Counted from the stretch's first letter, positions 46,206 through 57,913 are shown. The stretch is 64,000 bases of DNA from Microbulbifer halophilus (GCF_026183675.1 NZ_JAPIVK010000017.1:40181-104180), one strand, 5' to 3'. Program-made: numbers and translations. Notes: generated by a model not told the origin, from the sequence alone.

Positions 46206-47258
46206 TCAGGGTTTGGCCGAGTAGGCCACGTCAAAAGTTTGTGCGCCCGACATCAAGTTGCGTATTACCTCCGGAATCGGCCGCTCTTCAAATAATATGG
46301 CGTGAATGGCGGAAACCAAGGGCATATAGACGCCCATTTCGTCCGCTTTGTGCTTTATCAGCCGCACCGTGTTGACCCCCTCGGCCACCTGGCCGATTTC
46401 CGCAACCGCTTCCTCCAGCGGCCGCCCCCGGCCCACCAGGTAGCCGACCCGATAGTTGCGGCTCAGGTCCGAGGAGCAGGTGAGGATCAGGTCGCCGACG
46501 CCGGCGAGGCCGATAAAGGTCATCGGGTCCGCACCCATCGCCTCGGCAAAGCGCATCATCTCCGCCAGCGCGCGGGTGATCAACAGGCTGATGGTGTTCT
46601 GGCCGCGATCCAGCGCCGCCGCCATGCCGGTGACGATGGCGTAGATATTCTTCAGCGCGCCGGCCAGCTCCACACCGAACACATCGTTACTGGAATAGAC
46701 GCGGAAGGTTTCCGAGTGCAGCACCTTCTGGATGGTATCGCAGAGGGCTGCGTCCTCGCTGGCGATCACCGTGGCGGTGTAGTGCCCCGCGACGATTTCC
46801 TTGGCGAAGTTGGGCCCGCTCAGCACACCGATGCGCATGCCGCTGGTTTCCTCGCGCAGGATATCGCTCATCAGGTGGAAACTGTCGTGCTCCACCCCCT
46901 TGGTGGTGGAGATCAGCACGGTGCCTTCCGCCAGCAACGGCGCGACCCGCTGTACCACTTCGCGGAAGGATTTGCTGGGAATCGACACGAACACGATCCG
47001 GCAGCCGTCGATGGCTTCCTCGAGTTCGCTGGTGATTTTCAATGCCGGGTCCAGCGGCACACCGGGCAGGTAGTAGTGGTTCTCCCCCGTTTCCCGACAG
47101 TCCCGGGCACGCGACTCATCGCGCATCCACTGGCGCGTGTCGTGGCCGTTGCCGGCGATGATATTGGCGATGGCGGTGCCGAAACTGCCGCCGCCAAGCA
47201 CGGCGATGGGCAGGGCTGCATCGGTCGTTGTCGAAGAGCTGTCTTGCTGTGTCGTCAT
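46206..47258 (-). CDS. gpsA: Glycerol-3-phosphate dehydrogenase [NAD(P)+]
   Basis: A 350-aa cytosolic enzyme reducing dihydroxyacetone phosphate to sn-glycerol-3-phosphate for phospholipids. NAD(P) loop is VLGGGSFGTAIA; the catalytic region ELAGALKNIYAIVTGMA includes the essential lysine; LAGVGDLILTCSS is typical. A short Ser/Thr-rich N-terminal tail precedes the Rossmann fold. Last gene block of the 44-47 kb minus-strand group, upstream of DUF4389. Confidence 0.96.
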   Translation of the reverse strand: MTTQQDSSSTTTDAALPIAVLGGGSFGTAIANIIAGNGHDTRQWMRDESRARDCRETGENHYYLPGVPLDPALKITSELEEAIDGCRIVFVSIPSKSFREVVQRVAPLLAEGTVLISTTKGVEHDSFHLMSDILREETSGMRIGVLSGPNFAKEIVAGHYTATVIASEDAALCDTIQKVLHSETFRVYSSNDVFGVELAGALKNIYAIVTGMAAALDRGQNTISLLITRALAEMMRFAEAMGADPMTFIGLAGVGDLILTCSSDLSRNYRVGYLVGRGRPLEEAVAEIGQVAEGVNTVRLIKHKADEMGVYMPLVSAIHAILFEERPIPEVIRNLMSGAQTFDVAYSAKP

Positions 47259-47443
47259 ACCGGTACATCTTATTTTTGCGTTTGGCGGATTATAGGGGCG
47301 TGGCGATGGCAGCCCAATGACGGCGGGACAAAAATGTGGACTTGGGTCAGATCGTATGGAAATCGCACAACCACGCAGGGGCGAACCTTGCGTTGGCCCC
47401 GGTTGGTTGGGGCACTTGGGGCCTGGTAAGCCAACTCAGTAGC

Positions 47444-47555
47444 GGCTCTGCTACCGGGAGCATCTTGTGGGACACGCCGTATATCCATCCCTGGAGGCTT
47501 GTCTGCGAGGTCCCTCTCGCAGACAGACCCACAAAATGCTCCCGGTATCAGAGCC
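47444..47555. repeat. Long hairpin repeat, family 1 copy D
   Basis: Arms 47444-47471 and 47528-47555 (28 bp) pair at 26 positions. The loop starts ACACGCCGTATATCCATCCC and contains the same TGTCTGCGAG stem-loop as copy A (167-276), while the arms are unrelated to those of A and B. It lies between htpG and gpsA. Confidence 0.9.
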
Positions 47556-47595
47556 TTCGCATCAGCTTCACGGTTCTTTTCGAACAGAAATGTAG

Positions 47596-47628
47596 CCCGG
47601 ATAGAGGCGCGCAACGCCGGAATCCGGG
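47596..47628. repeat. CCCGGAT...ATCCGGG hairpin repeat
   Basis: TAGCCCGGAT at 47593-47602 pairs with ATCCGGG at 47622-47628. This TAGCCCGGAT...AATCCGGG form is a widespread bacterial intergenic repeat. It is 18 bp downstream of the htpG stop and may serve as its 3' hairpin. Confidence 0.7.
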
Positions 47629-47646
47629 TCCCGAATCCCCAACAGC

Positions 47647-49563
<1,917 letters not shown>

Positions 49564-49673
49564 GGATTGGTCTCCCCGGTCGTGTAGTTCAGGACGAAGG
49601 GGAATATTGGGTCGGGGGAGGATTCTTCAAGTCCCGCGGAAGAAGAGTGATCGGCAGTCGGGATACCGACCAC

Positions 49674-50870
49674 TCACTCCCCGCCGGCCATGGCCGTGGC
49701 GAGCTCGCCGTTGCCGGTGATATCCACCACGAAATTGGCGGTCAGGTCGGCGATGACGCGGGATTCGGCGTTCAGCAGAATGGCAATGCCGATCTTCTGC
49801 TTCTCCGAATAGGCCACCGCGGCGCGGAAGCCGGCCACCCAGCCGCCGTGGTAGATGATGCGGTCATCGCCCATGGTGTACAGGCGCCAGCCGAGGCCAT
49901 AGCCGGCGTGGGACAGGTAATCGCGCCAGATGCGGTGGCGCATATGGCGCCGGGTCTCGACCCGTTCGGTGGTGATATCGGCGATCACCTCCGGCGACAG
50001 CACCTTGGGAAAGTAGCCCATCTGCGCCTTCAGCCACTGGGCCATATCGGCGATGCTGGCGTTGACCCCGGCGGCCGGCGCCGCCAGGTAGTATTCTTCT
50101 TCCACCTCCACCGCAGCCCAGCCGCGGCCGGTCTGGATATGGGGCGCGGCGCGGTTGTTCGAGGCCATATAGCTCTCCCAACCCAGGGAGGCATCTTCCA
50201 TCTCCAGTGGCGCAAAGATGCGATCCTTGAGCTGGCGCTTGTAGGTAACGCCGGTGGCCTCCTCGATCACATCCTCGATCAGGCTGAAGAGTACATTCTG
50301 GTAGCCATAGCACTTGCCCGGGGTGCAGCGGGGGTCGATATTGGCGAATTTGGGCAGTATCTTGCTGAGCGGTTTGTTGTCTTCGAGGTAGTTGTCGTAG
50401 GCATTGGGTGTCAGCCCGGAGGAGTGGCTGAGCAGGTGTTGGATCTGCAACTGCCGGGACAGTCCCGGCGTCTTGAAGCTGAGTTGGGGAACGTAGCTGA
50501 CCACCTGGTCTCCCCAGCCGAACTCTTCCTCGTGCTCGAGCACCGCGGCAGTACTGGCGGCGAAGGTCTTGGATACCGATGCCAGGCGGAACACCGTGTG
50601 GCTGTCCACCTGGTCGCGCTTGCCCTTGATTCGCACCCCGTAGGTGCCCATGCCCACTACCTGGTCGCCGTCCACGATGACGTAAGCGCCGCCCGGGATA
50701 TCCGCCTCCACCATCAACCGGTGGAAGTAGCGATCGAACGCCTCGGCACTGGCCTCCACATCCGCGCGCGCCGGCAGGGCCGCGGCACAGACCAGCAACA
50801 CCAGGGTACACCGCAGCGCGCTGCAGGGGCGCCACCGGGCGAATAGATTCAGAAAGAGTAAAGATTTCAT
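49674..50870 (-). CDS. Exported serine hydrolase, class C beta-lactamase/D-alanyl-D-alanine peptidase fold
   Basis: A 398-aa protein with a signal peptide ending ALPARA-DVEA. The SxxK motif is S98-V-S-K101 in FRLASVSKTFAAS; an HSSGL stretch and the C-terminal HGGWVAGFR (in place of KTG) complete the fold. Such proteins include esterases, peptidases and lactamases, so substrate cannot be assigned. No ampR is adjacent, which argues against an inducible AmpC. Confidence 0.85.
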   Translation of the reverse strand: MKSLLFLNLFARWRPCSALRCTLVLLVCAAALPARADVEASAEAFDRYFHRLMVEADIPGGAYVIVDGDQVVGMGTYGVRIKGKRDQVDSHTVFRLASVSKTFAASTAAVLEHEEEFGWGDQVVSYVPQLSFKTPGLSRQLQIQHLLSHSSGLTPNAYDNYLEDNKPLSKILPKFANIDPRCTPGKCYGYQNVLFSLIEDVIEEATGVTYKRQLKDRIFAPLEMEDASLGWESYMASNNRAAPHIQTGRGWAAVEVEEEYYLAAPAAGVNASIADMAQWLKAQMGYFPKVLSPEVIADITTERVETRRHMRHRIWRDYLSHAGYGLGWRLYTMGDDRIIYHGGWVAGFRAAVAYSEKQKIGIAILLNAESRVIADLTANFVVDITGNGELATAMAGGE

Positions 50871-51021
50871 GCCGTACTTCGAGCCGCCGCGGCAATTCTG
50901 TTCTTGGGAAAGCCACTGCCCCGAAGCTCGGAGCCGGCCAGAGACTACTTATAAGACTAGCAGCAGCTGAAAAAATTCTCTCTGCCTGTCCGGTCGAATA
51001 GAGCGCGGCATTGTAACGGAA

Positions 51022-51112
51022 GAGTGGCGGGTGGTCAGCGGCGGGGGATGAGAGAGGGAGGAAGGGGGAATGGCAGTGGGCGGCCGATGTCGATTCCGAC
51101 CACCGGCCACTC
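51022..51112. repeat. Inverted repeat GAGTGGCGGGTGGTC family
   Basis: GAGTGGCGGGTGGTC (51022-51036) pairs with GACCACCGGCCACTC (51098-51112) with one mismatch. Similar GATCGG/CCGACCACTCACTC strings occur at 49648-49680, 12065-12090 and 19850-19876, suggesting a degenerate intergenic repeat family. It lies between the serine hydrolase and peroxiredoxin genes. Confidence 0.6.
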
Positions 51113-51158
51113 ACCGCCAACCACAGAGGAAGCCACCCGGGGGCGGCTTTCAAGCGGC

Positions 51159-51761
51159 CTACAGCTGTTCGGCGTTCTCGCTCAGGTAAGCGGCCACACC
51201 TTCCGGAGAGGCGTTCATACCCTTGTCGCCTTCCTGCCAGCCGGCCGGGCAGACTTCGCCGTGCTCCTGGTGGAACGCCAGGGCGTCGACCATACGCACC
51301 ATCTCGTCCACGTTGCGGCCCAGCGGCAGGTCGTTGACCACCTGGTGACGGACCACGCCCTCTTCGTCGATCAGGAAGGAGCCACGGAAAGCCACGCCGC
51401 CCTCGGATTCGACGTCGTAGGCCTGGCAGATCTCGTGCTTGGTGTCGGCTACCAGGGTGTATTTGACCGGGCCGATACCGCCGTCGTTGACGGAAGTGTT
51501 GCGCCAGGCGTTGTGGGAGAACTGGGAATCGATGGAAACACCGATCACTTCCACACCGCGCTTCTCGAACTCGGCCAGGCGATGGTCGAACGCAATCAGC
51601 TCGGACGGGCATACGAAAGTGAAATCCAGCGGGTAGAAGAAGACAACGGCCTTCTTGCCCTTGATGGTTTCAGCCAGATTGAAAGTGTCGACGATCTCGC
51701 CGTTGCCCAGCACTGCCGCGGCGGTGAAATCCGGTGCCGGCTGTCCTACCAGAACTGCCAT
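51159..51761 (-). CDS. Typical 2-Cys peroxiredoxin (AhpC/Prx1 type)
   Basis: A 200-aa thiol peroxidase reducing H2O2 and organic hydroperoxides. Peroxidatic C51 is in DFTFVCPSELIAF; the resolving cysteine C171 is in HGEVCPAGW. The Thr of the active site (DFTF) and conserved Arg are in place. No ahpF is adjacent, so thioredoxin is the likely reductant. Upstream DNA contains OxyR-like half-sites. The gene is divergent from bfd. Confidence 0.95.
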   Translation of the reverse strand: MAVLVGQPAPDFTAAAVLGNGEIVDTFNLAETIKGKKAVVFFYPLDFTFVCPSELIAFDHRLAEFEKRGVEVIGVSIDSQFSHNAWRNTSVNDGGIGPVKYTLVADTKHEICQAYDVESEGGVAFRGSFLIDEEGVVRHQVVNDLPLGRNVDEMVRMVDALAFHQEHGEVCPAGWQEGDKGMNASPEGVAAYLSENAEQL

Positions 51762-51805
51762 GAGAACCTCCTCAATTCCTGATGGTGAGTTATGTTGATC
51801 AATTT

Positions 51806-51852
51806 ATATGCAGTCGCTATAAATTGAATAGGGAGTGATAGTGGGCCGCTAT
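51806..51852. promoter_or_regulatory. Possible OxyR binding region upstream of the peroxiredoxin gene
   Basis: ATAT-n7-CTAT-n7-ATAG at 51806-51831 matches three of the four tetranucleotides of the OxyR pattern ATAG-n7-CTAT-n7-ATAG-n7-CTAT, with one base off in the first. A second ATAG-n7-CTAT pair is at 51838-51852. A 9-bp inverted repeat CAATTTATA/TATAAATTG (51800-51826) overlaps. Suggestive only. Confidence 0.4.
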
Positions 51853-52053
51853 GATACACACGCCTCTCTATCAGTCCCATTAAATTTTTATATGGCGTCG
51901 ATAGAAGCGTCTTCAAGGCACGGGAAGATTGGAGCCACTCTCCGCACGACTCTCTCGGCCGTTCTGTGAACTGTTAGAGGCCCCAGGTCACCATTGACGG
52001 TTCGGTCACAAAAAATACAACTAGAATAATTTATGAGCCCGATAGAATCTTAT

Positions 52054-52068
52054 TGACACTCATTCTCA
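52054..52068. promoter_or_regulatory. Fur box upstream of bfd
   Basis: TGACACT-C-ATTCTCA is a 7-1-7 inverted repeat fitting the TGATAAT-N-ATTATCA Fur unit, 63 bp upstream of the bfd start. Iron-dependent repression of bfd by Fur is well established in related bacteria. Confidence 0.7.
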
Positions 52069-52130
52069 CTTGCAATACGATCACCACACTATCAACTTTG
52101 AGCAATTTTTTGCACCAGGTTTCAGCGACG

Positions 52131-52343
52131 ATGTACGTATGTATCTGTAAAGGCATCACCGACCGCCAGATCAAGGAAGCGGTCTACGATGGTTCCACCT
52201 CGGTCAAGACCCTGCGTCGCCACCTGGGCGTCTCCTCCCAATGCGGTCGCTGCGCCGAACTGACCCAGGAGCTTATCGAGGAGACCATGGCCGGCAGCGT
52301 CATCGCCAGCGCCAACAACGGGCTCTTCTACTCCGCCGGCTGA
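52131..52343 (+). CDS. bfd: Bacterioferritin-associated ferredoxin
   Basis: A 70-aa [2Fe-2S] protein that reduces bacterioferritin haem to release stored iron. The cluster ligands are C4 and C6 of MYVCICKGI and the pair in SSQCGRC. Start MYVCICKGIT is canonical; an ORF extension to 52053 would run through the Fur box. Its partner bfr is 1.8 kb downstream. Confidence 0.95.
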   Translation: MYVCICKGITDRQIKEAVYDGSTSVKTLRRHLGVSSQCGRCAELTQELIEETMAGSVIASANNGLFYSAG

Positions 52344-52447
52344 TCGCCGGTCGGCGGCGCCGGCCCCTCCGGCGCCCTCCCCCGATACCCGCCCCGATCG
52401 CCTGATCTATCTTTAACGGACATCCCCCGCCCGACGAAAGATCAGCG

Positions 52448-53773
52448 ATGAAACAGCAGCTATTGCATCTGGCCGAAAAACTGCGCGCCAGTTTCTGGAT
52501 GATTCCGACACTGATGATGATCGCGGCCATGCTGCTGTCCCAGCTTCTGCAGCTGCTCGACGGCGCCTATCGCCTCAGCGACCTGCCCGGCTTCGGCTGG
52601 ATCAGCCTGGAGGATCCGGACAGCGCCCGCTCGCTGCTATCCACCATCGCCGGTTCCACCATTACTGTGGCCGGAACCGTATTCTCCATCACCACCGTCG
52701 CCCTCACCCTGGCCTCCAACCAGTTCGGCCCGCGGCTGGTGCGCAACTTCATGCGGGATCGCGGCACCCAGTTCTCGCTGGGTATTTTCCTCTCCACCTT
52801 CGTCTACGCACTGATGACCATGCGCGGTATCAACGCCGCCGACAGTGCCTTCGCCCGACACGATATTTCCGTCCACGTGGCAGTGCTGCTGTCGCTGATC
52901 AGCATCGCCGTGCTGATCTACTTCATTCACAATGTGGCGCTGTCCATCCAGGTGGACAATATCACCTACCATATCAACCGGGAGTTCAGCGAGGCCATCG
53001 ACACACACTACCCCAGCGCCAGGCGCACCGACGAGGGTGCCGAGTGCCGCGAAGCCTCGAAACTGCACCTGGGGGAAGACTGCCTGAATGTCTACGGCGA
53101 TATCGGCGGCTATGTACTGAGTATCGAGCGACAGAAACTGCTCGACTGGGCGACCGAAAACGACTGCTGCATCCTGCTCGACTGCCACCCGGGCAGCTAC
53201 ATCCACCACTGGTCGCGCATCGCCCGGATCTACCAGCCGCCGCGGCAGATCGACAGCGACAGGATCACATCGTTGATCGACGGCACCATCAGCACCGGCC
53301 ACCAGCCCACCGCCGAGGAAGATATCGTCTTCTCCATCCACCAGCTGGCGCAGATCGCCGTGCGCGCGCTGTCCCCCGGCATCAACGACCCCTTTACCGC
53401 CTACTCCTGCATCGACCGGCTGGTGGATGGTATCGGCAAGGTATTGCAGCGACCGCAGTTGCCGAACTGCTTTCGCGACGGGGACGGCAGGCTCCGCCTG
53501 GTCACCAATGTACTGGATTTTGCCGACCTGCTGGCAGCGGCGTTCGACGAGATCCGCGAATACGGCCGCTCCAGCGGCGTGGTGATGCGACACCTGCTGA
53601 ACAAACTGCACGAGCTGGCGCAGATATGTACCAGAACCGCAGACAGGCGCGCGCTCGATGCCTACCTGGACCGGCTCGCGGAGGATTGCGACAGATTTGT
53701 CGAAGACCGTTTCGACCGCGATATCATCGGCAAAAAAATCCGCAGCATCCGCGTGCTGATTGCGCGTCGTTAG
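52448..53773 (+). CDS. DUF2254 family membrane protein
   Basis: A 441-aa membrane protein. Four N-terminal membrane segments within residues about 15-170 (e.g. IPTLMMIAAMLLSQLLQLL, VAVLLSLISIAVLIYFIHNV) are followed by a soluble region. Between helices is the conserved STIAGSTITVAGTVFSITTVALTLASNQFGPR, a DUF2254 signature. Function is unknown. Its TAG stop is the first part of a MITE-like repeat. Located between bfd and bfr. Confidence 0.87.
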   Translation: MKQQLLHLAEKLRASFWMIPTLMMIAAMLLSQLLQLLDGAYRLSDLPGFGWISLEDPDSARSLLSTIAGSTITVAGTVFSITTVALTLASNQFGPRLVRNFMRDRGTQFSLGIFLSTFVYALMTMRGINAADSAFARHDISVHVAVLLSLISIAVLIYFIHNVALSIQVDNITYHINREFSEAIDTHYPSARRTDEGAECREASKLHLGEDCLNVYGDIGGYVLSIERQKLLDWATENDCCILLDCHPGSYIHHWSRIARIYQPPRQIDSDRITSLIDGTISTGHQPTAEEDIVFSIHQLAQIAVRALSPGINDPFTAYSCIDRLVDGIGKVLQRPQLPNCFRDGDGRLRLVTNVLDFADLLAAAFDEIREYGRSSGVVMRHLLNKLHELAQICTRTADRRALDAYLDRLAEDCDRFVEDRFDRDIIGKKIRSIRVLIARR

Positions 53774-53932
53774 TGAGCCGTGTGTACAGCTCTGCAACAA
53801 AGGAGCACAGCCAAAACGCCAGATCAAAGCGAGAAAGCGCGGGAATGGCAGCTCTATTTCAAGCTCTCTCAACGCAGGGCCGGGCGTTTTGACGAGGCGA
53901 ACTGTTACAGAACTTTGCGTACAGCCCACTAG
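53770..53932. mobile_element. MITE-like element, copy 2
   Basis: A 163-bp element with imperfect 29-bp terminal inverted repeats: left TTAGTGAGCCGTGTGTACAG, right end matching CTAGTGGGCTGTACGCAAAG on the opposite strand (20 of 29). The right end is nearly identical to the left end of copy 1 at 9682. Internal AAAACGCC/GGCGTTTT is a further inverted pair. The DUF2254 stop (53771-53773) lies in the left terminus. It fills much of the 411-bp gap to bfr. Confidence 0.75.
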
Positions 53933-54184
53933 CCCGGCGCCGGGCAATCTAAACAGCAATCGTTCTCGCTTTATTTTTGGGCCGAATTTCCGTTAATTTT
54001 CACTCCTTAACCCCTTAAAAAAAGCCTTTTATTGCGCTTGACTTGGTTTTATTGGGAAAGCAAACTCCACCGAAATAACGGCGCTGGCCCTACAATAATT
54101 CCGGGGGCAGCGGACACTGACAAATCCAATTCAGGATTCTCGCGCGACAACACCACCTTGTTGGCGGGCCACAGGAGCAGAGCA

Positions 54185-54664
54185 ATGAAAGGCGATCCCA
54201 AAGTCATCGAACACCTGAACAAAATACTGGGCAATGAACTGGTGGCCATCAACCAGTATTTCCTGCACGCCCGCATGTACGATAACTGGGGCCTGAAAGC
54301 GCTGGGGAAACACGAATACGACGAGTCCATCGACGAGATGCGCCACGCCGACTGGCTGATCGAACGCATCCTGTTTCTCGAGGGTATCCCCAATCTCCAG
54401 CACCTGGGCAAGCTGCTGATCGGCGAAGATACCGGGGAAATGCTCAAGTGCGATCTCAAGCTGGAGCAAAAAGCCCTGCCCGACCTGCGCGATGCCATCG
54501 AATACTGTGAGTCGGTGCGCGACTACGGCAGCCGCGAACTGCTGGAAAAAATTCTCGAATCCGAAGAGGAACACCTCGACTGGCTGGAGACCCAGCTGGA
54601 GCTCATCGACAAGGTGGGTATGCAAAACTACCTGCAGACGCAGATGGAGAGTGCGTCCGAGTAA
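54185..54664 (+). CDS. bfr: Bacterioferritin
   Basis: A 159-aa haem-containing ferritin forming a 24-mer iron store. All ferroxidase ligands are in place (E18, E51, H54, E94, E127, H130) and the haem ligand M52 is conserved (DEMRHADWL). AGGAG 7 nt upstream of ATG; ORF extension to 54032 is rejected. Located in the bfd-bfr-grxD iron cluster; a bidirectional terminator follows. Confidence 0.97.
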   Translation: MKGDPKVIEHLNKILGNELVAINQYFLHARMYDNWGLKALGKHEYDESIDEMRHADWLIERILFLEGIPNLQHLGKLLIGEDTGEMLKCDLKLEQKALPDLRDAIEYCESVRDYGSRELLEKILESEEEHLDWLETQLELIDKVGMQNYLQTQMESASE

Positions 54665-54711
54665 CAACCCGCCTCAGGTACGGGCATTACCGGCGGGCCG
54701 CAGGCCCGCTT

Positions 54712-54735
54712 GCCGAGCTGGGGCTCGGCGCTCCC
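54712..54735. repeat. GCCGAGCTGGGGCTCGGCGCTCCC repeat
   Basis: A 24-bp element whose first part, GCCGAGC, TGG, GGCTCGGC, forms a hairpin. Inverted, near-identical 24-bp copies occur twice at 61425-61448 and 61474-61497 in the nrdA-nrdB gap. Confidence 0.8.
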
Positions 54736-54770
54736 GGCAGGGCGAACACGGGGTTCCGCCCCCACAAACA

Positions 54771-54799
54771 AAAAAACCGCGGCGAGCCGCGGTTTTTTT
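54771..54799. terminator. Bidirectional intrinsic terminator, bfr/grxD
   Basis: AAAAAACCGCGGC (54771-54783), GA, GCCGCGGTTTTTTT (54786-54799): 13-bp perfect stem with T-runs on both strands, between the convergent bfr and grxD genes. Confidence 0.92.
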
Positions 54800-54819
54800 C
54801 GTTCCGGCGGACGGAAAAT

Positions 54820-55152
54820 TTACTCGCCGCCCTCGCTCTCGGGCGCGGCCTCATCCACCGCCGTCTTCAGCTCGCCACTCTCGTACATCTCCATGATGAT
54901 GTCGCAACCGCCGATCAGCTCGCCGTTGATCCACAGCTGCGGGAAGGTCGGCCAGTTGGCGTGCTTGGGCAGCTCGGTGCGGATATCCGGGTTGGCCAGT
55001 ACATCCACATAGGCGAAGCGCTTGCCGCAGGCCATCAGCGCCTGGGCCGAGCGCATGGAAAAACCGCACTGGGGTGCGTTGGGGCTGCCTTTCATGTAGA
55101 GCAGGATGGCGTTCTCGGCGATCTGCTGCTTGATGTTCTCCAGTGTATCCAT
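54820..55152 (-). CDS. grxD: Monothiol glutaredoxin (Grx4 type)
   Basis: A 110-aa CGFS glutaredoxin that binds and transfers [2Fe-2S] clusters, often with BolA. The active cysteine is C29 in NAPQCGFSMRSAQAL; IPQLWI-type GSH-site FPQLWINGELIGGCDI is present. ESGELK near the C-terminus. Converges with bfr, fitting an iron-homeostasis neighbourhood. Confidence 0.96.
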   Translation of the reverse strand: MDTLENIKQQIAENAILLYMKGSPNAPQCGFSMRSAQALMACGKRFAYVDVLANPDIRTELPKHANWPTFPQLWINGELIGGCDIIMEMYESGELKTAVDEAAPESEGGE

Positions 55153-55343
55153 AGGGATGACTCACCTCGATTGAAGGAATTCCGGCCCGCCACCGCCATC
55201 GGCTGCCCGATGGGGCCCGGCCCCGTCACAAAAGGCGGCATTGTAACCTATTCGGGCCCCTCTGCGGGCGACGCCTGGCGCCGCAGCGCGCCTGTGCTAG
55301 TATTGCCGGCTCGCTTTTTCCGGGCCGACTAAAGGAGAAGACA

Positions 55344-56531
55344 GTGGCCACACCCGCACTGATGCAGAACTACGGCAACAGAACCCTGACCCTGGTCAGG
55401 GGCGAAGGCAACTATGTGTGGGACGACGCCGGCCGACGATACCTGGACGCCATCGCCGGGATCGCCGTCTGCGGCCTGGGCCACTGCCACCCGGCGGTCA
55501 CCGAAGCCCTGCACGACCAGGCGCGCACCCTGCTGCACACCTCCAACCTGTACAACATCCCGGCGCAGGAGCAGCTGGCGGACAGGCTCGCAGGCCTGTC
55601 CGGCATGGACAATATGTTCTTTTCCAACTCCGGTGCCGAGGCCAACGAGGCGGCCATCAAGCTGGCCCGCCGGTTCGGTCACCAGCGCGGCCACGCGGCG
55701 CCGAAGATCGTGGTCATGGAGGGCGCCTTCCACGGCCGCACCCTGGCCACCCTGGCCGCCACCGGCAACGAGAAGATCCAGCAGGGCTTCGCGCCCCTGC
55801 CCGAGGGCTTCCTGCGCGCCCCCTTCGACGACGTGGCCGCAGTCGAGAAACTGGCCGCCCGGCACGACGATATCGTCGCCGTGCTGGTGGAACCGGTGCA
55901 GGGGGAAGGCGGCATCCATGTGCCGGCCCCGGACTACCTCGAGCAACTGCGCGAGCTGTGCGACCGCCGCGGCTGGCTGCTGATGCTGGACGAGATCCAG
56001 ACCGCCAACGGCCGCAGCGGCAAGCTGTTCGCCTACCAGCACCGTGAAGGCCTGCTGCCGGACGTGGTCACCACCGCCAAGGGCCTCGGCAACGGCGTAC
56101 CCATCGGCGCCTGCCTGGCCCGCGGCGCGGCGGCGCAGCTGTTTACCGCCGGCACGCACGGCTCCACCTTCGGCGGCAACCCGCTGGCCTGCCGCGCCGG
56201 CCTGGCGGTGCTGGATACACTGGAGAGCGAATGGCTGATCGAGCGCGCGGCGCAGCTGGGGGCTCGACTGCAGGCACAACTGCGCGAACAACTGGCCGGC
56301 TGCGACGCGGTGAAGGAGATCCGCGGCCTGGGCCTGCTGCTGGGCATTGAGCTGGACCGCCCCTGCGCCGAGCTGGTGGAACTGGCCCGCGCCGAGGACC
56401 TGCTGATCAACGTCACCGCCGGCAATGTGGTGCGCCTGCTGCCGCCACTGACGCTCACCGATGCCGAGTGCGAGCGGATCGCGAACACCGTCGGCACACT
56501 GATACAACAATTTGGCCGGTGTGCGGCCTGA
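55344..56531 (+). CDS. argD: Acetylornithine aminotransferase
   Basis: A 395-aa class III PLP transaminase of arginine synthesis. SGAEANEAAIKLAR, LMLDEIQTANGRSG (NGRTG-like) and the PLP lysine in VTTAKGLGNGVPIGA are visible. GTG start, with AAGGAG 8 nt upstream. It is followed by argF (34-bp gap), giving an argDF operon as in several gammaproteobacteria. Succinylornithine transaminase activity is possible but context supports ArgD. Confidence 0.96.
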   Translation: MATPALMQNYGNRTLTLVRGEGNYVWDDAGRRYLDAIAGIAVCGLGHCHPAVTEALHDQARTLLHTSNLYNIPAQEQLADRLAGLSGMDNMFFSNSGAEANEAAIKLARRFGHQRGHAAPKIVVMEGAFHGRTLATLAATGNEKIQQGFAPLPEGFLRAPFDDVAAVEKLAARHDDIVAVLVEPVQGEGGIHVPAPDYLEQLRELCDRRGWLLMLDEIQTANGRSGKLFAYQHREGLLPDVVTTAKGLGNGVPIGACLARGAAAQLFTAGTHGSTFGGNPLACRAGLAVLDTLESEWLIERAAQLGARLQAQLREQLAGCDAVKEIRGLGLLLGIELDRPCAELVELARAEDLLINVTAGNVVRLLPPLTLTDAECERIANTVGTLIQQFGRCAA

Positions 56532-56565
56532 AAGCGTGCCGTCAATTCTTAGGGGGAAATGACTT

Positions 56566-57480
<915 letters not shown>

Positions 57481-57513
57481 GAAACCCCGTCGGAGTTCAC
57501 TTCAACCTACGGC

Positions 57514-57544
57514 GTAGGTTGGACTGAGCTCCGCGAAGTCCAAC
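57514..57544. repeat. Intergenic hairpin repeat (GTTGGAC...GTCCAAC)
   Basis: GTTGGAC (57518-57524) and GTCCAAC (57538-57544) flank TGAGCTCCGCGAA. It is the inverted counterpart of the element at 4288-4317 and lies 33 bp after the argF stop. Confidence 0.75.
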
Positions 57545-57853
57545 AAAACGGGCCCCGGACACCGCTGTAAACCCCTTCCGGAAATGGTGCCCCGGGCCGT
57601 GGTCACTTTTCGATCACAAGAGTCGCAAAGATTAGAAAAACGCCACAAAATAGATCATTCGAGTACCACTTTGCTCACCGCCTGATCAACGCGAGATGGT
57701 TATTGCCACGGTTAATGTAGCGGGCACTGACTATTAAAAAAAATTCTTAGGAATTCCCCTGGATAAAATCGCCCTGTACAGCATTTAGCCACCCCCAGTG
57801 TTCGCGGGCGCTGGCGTGAAAGTGCCCACTGACGTTCCGGGTCTACCCACAAA

Positions 57854-57862
57854 TTATCCACA
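57854..57862 (+). promoter_or_regulatory. DnaA box upstream of nrdA
   Basis: TTATCCACA is an exact consensus DnaA box, 22 bp upstream of the predicted -35. DnaA-dependent control of nrdAB is known in E. coli. A single box is visible. Confidence 0.65.
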
Positions 57863-57884
57863 GCTAACTACAAGGTTGTTCGCC

Positions 57885-57913
57885 TTGAATTAGCCCCCCC
57901 ACCGCATTATCTT
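57885..57913 (+). promoter_or_regulatory. Predicted sigma-70 promoter of nrdA
   Basis: TTGAAT (57885-57890), 17-nt spacer, TATCTT (57908-57913). The expected start near 57920 puts the two NrdR-like boxes at about +15 to +63 and leaves a leader of about 365 nt. Confidence 0.5.

Noticed and set aside
53934..54184. A Fur box or clear promoter for bfr
   Set aside because: TTGACT near 54038 has no convincing -10 at proper spacing, and no 7-1-7 Fur palindrome was found.
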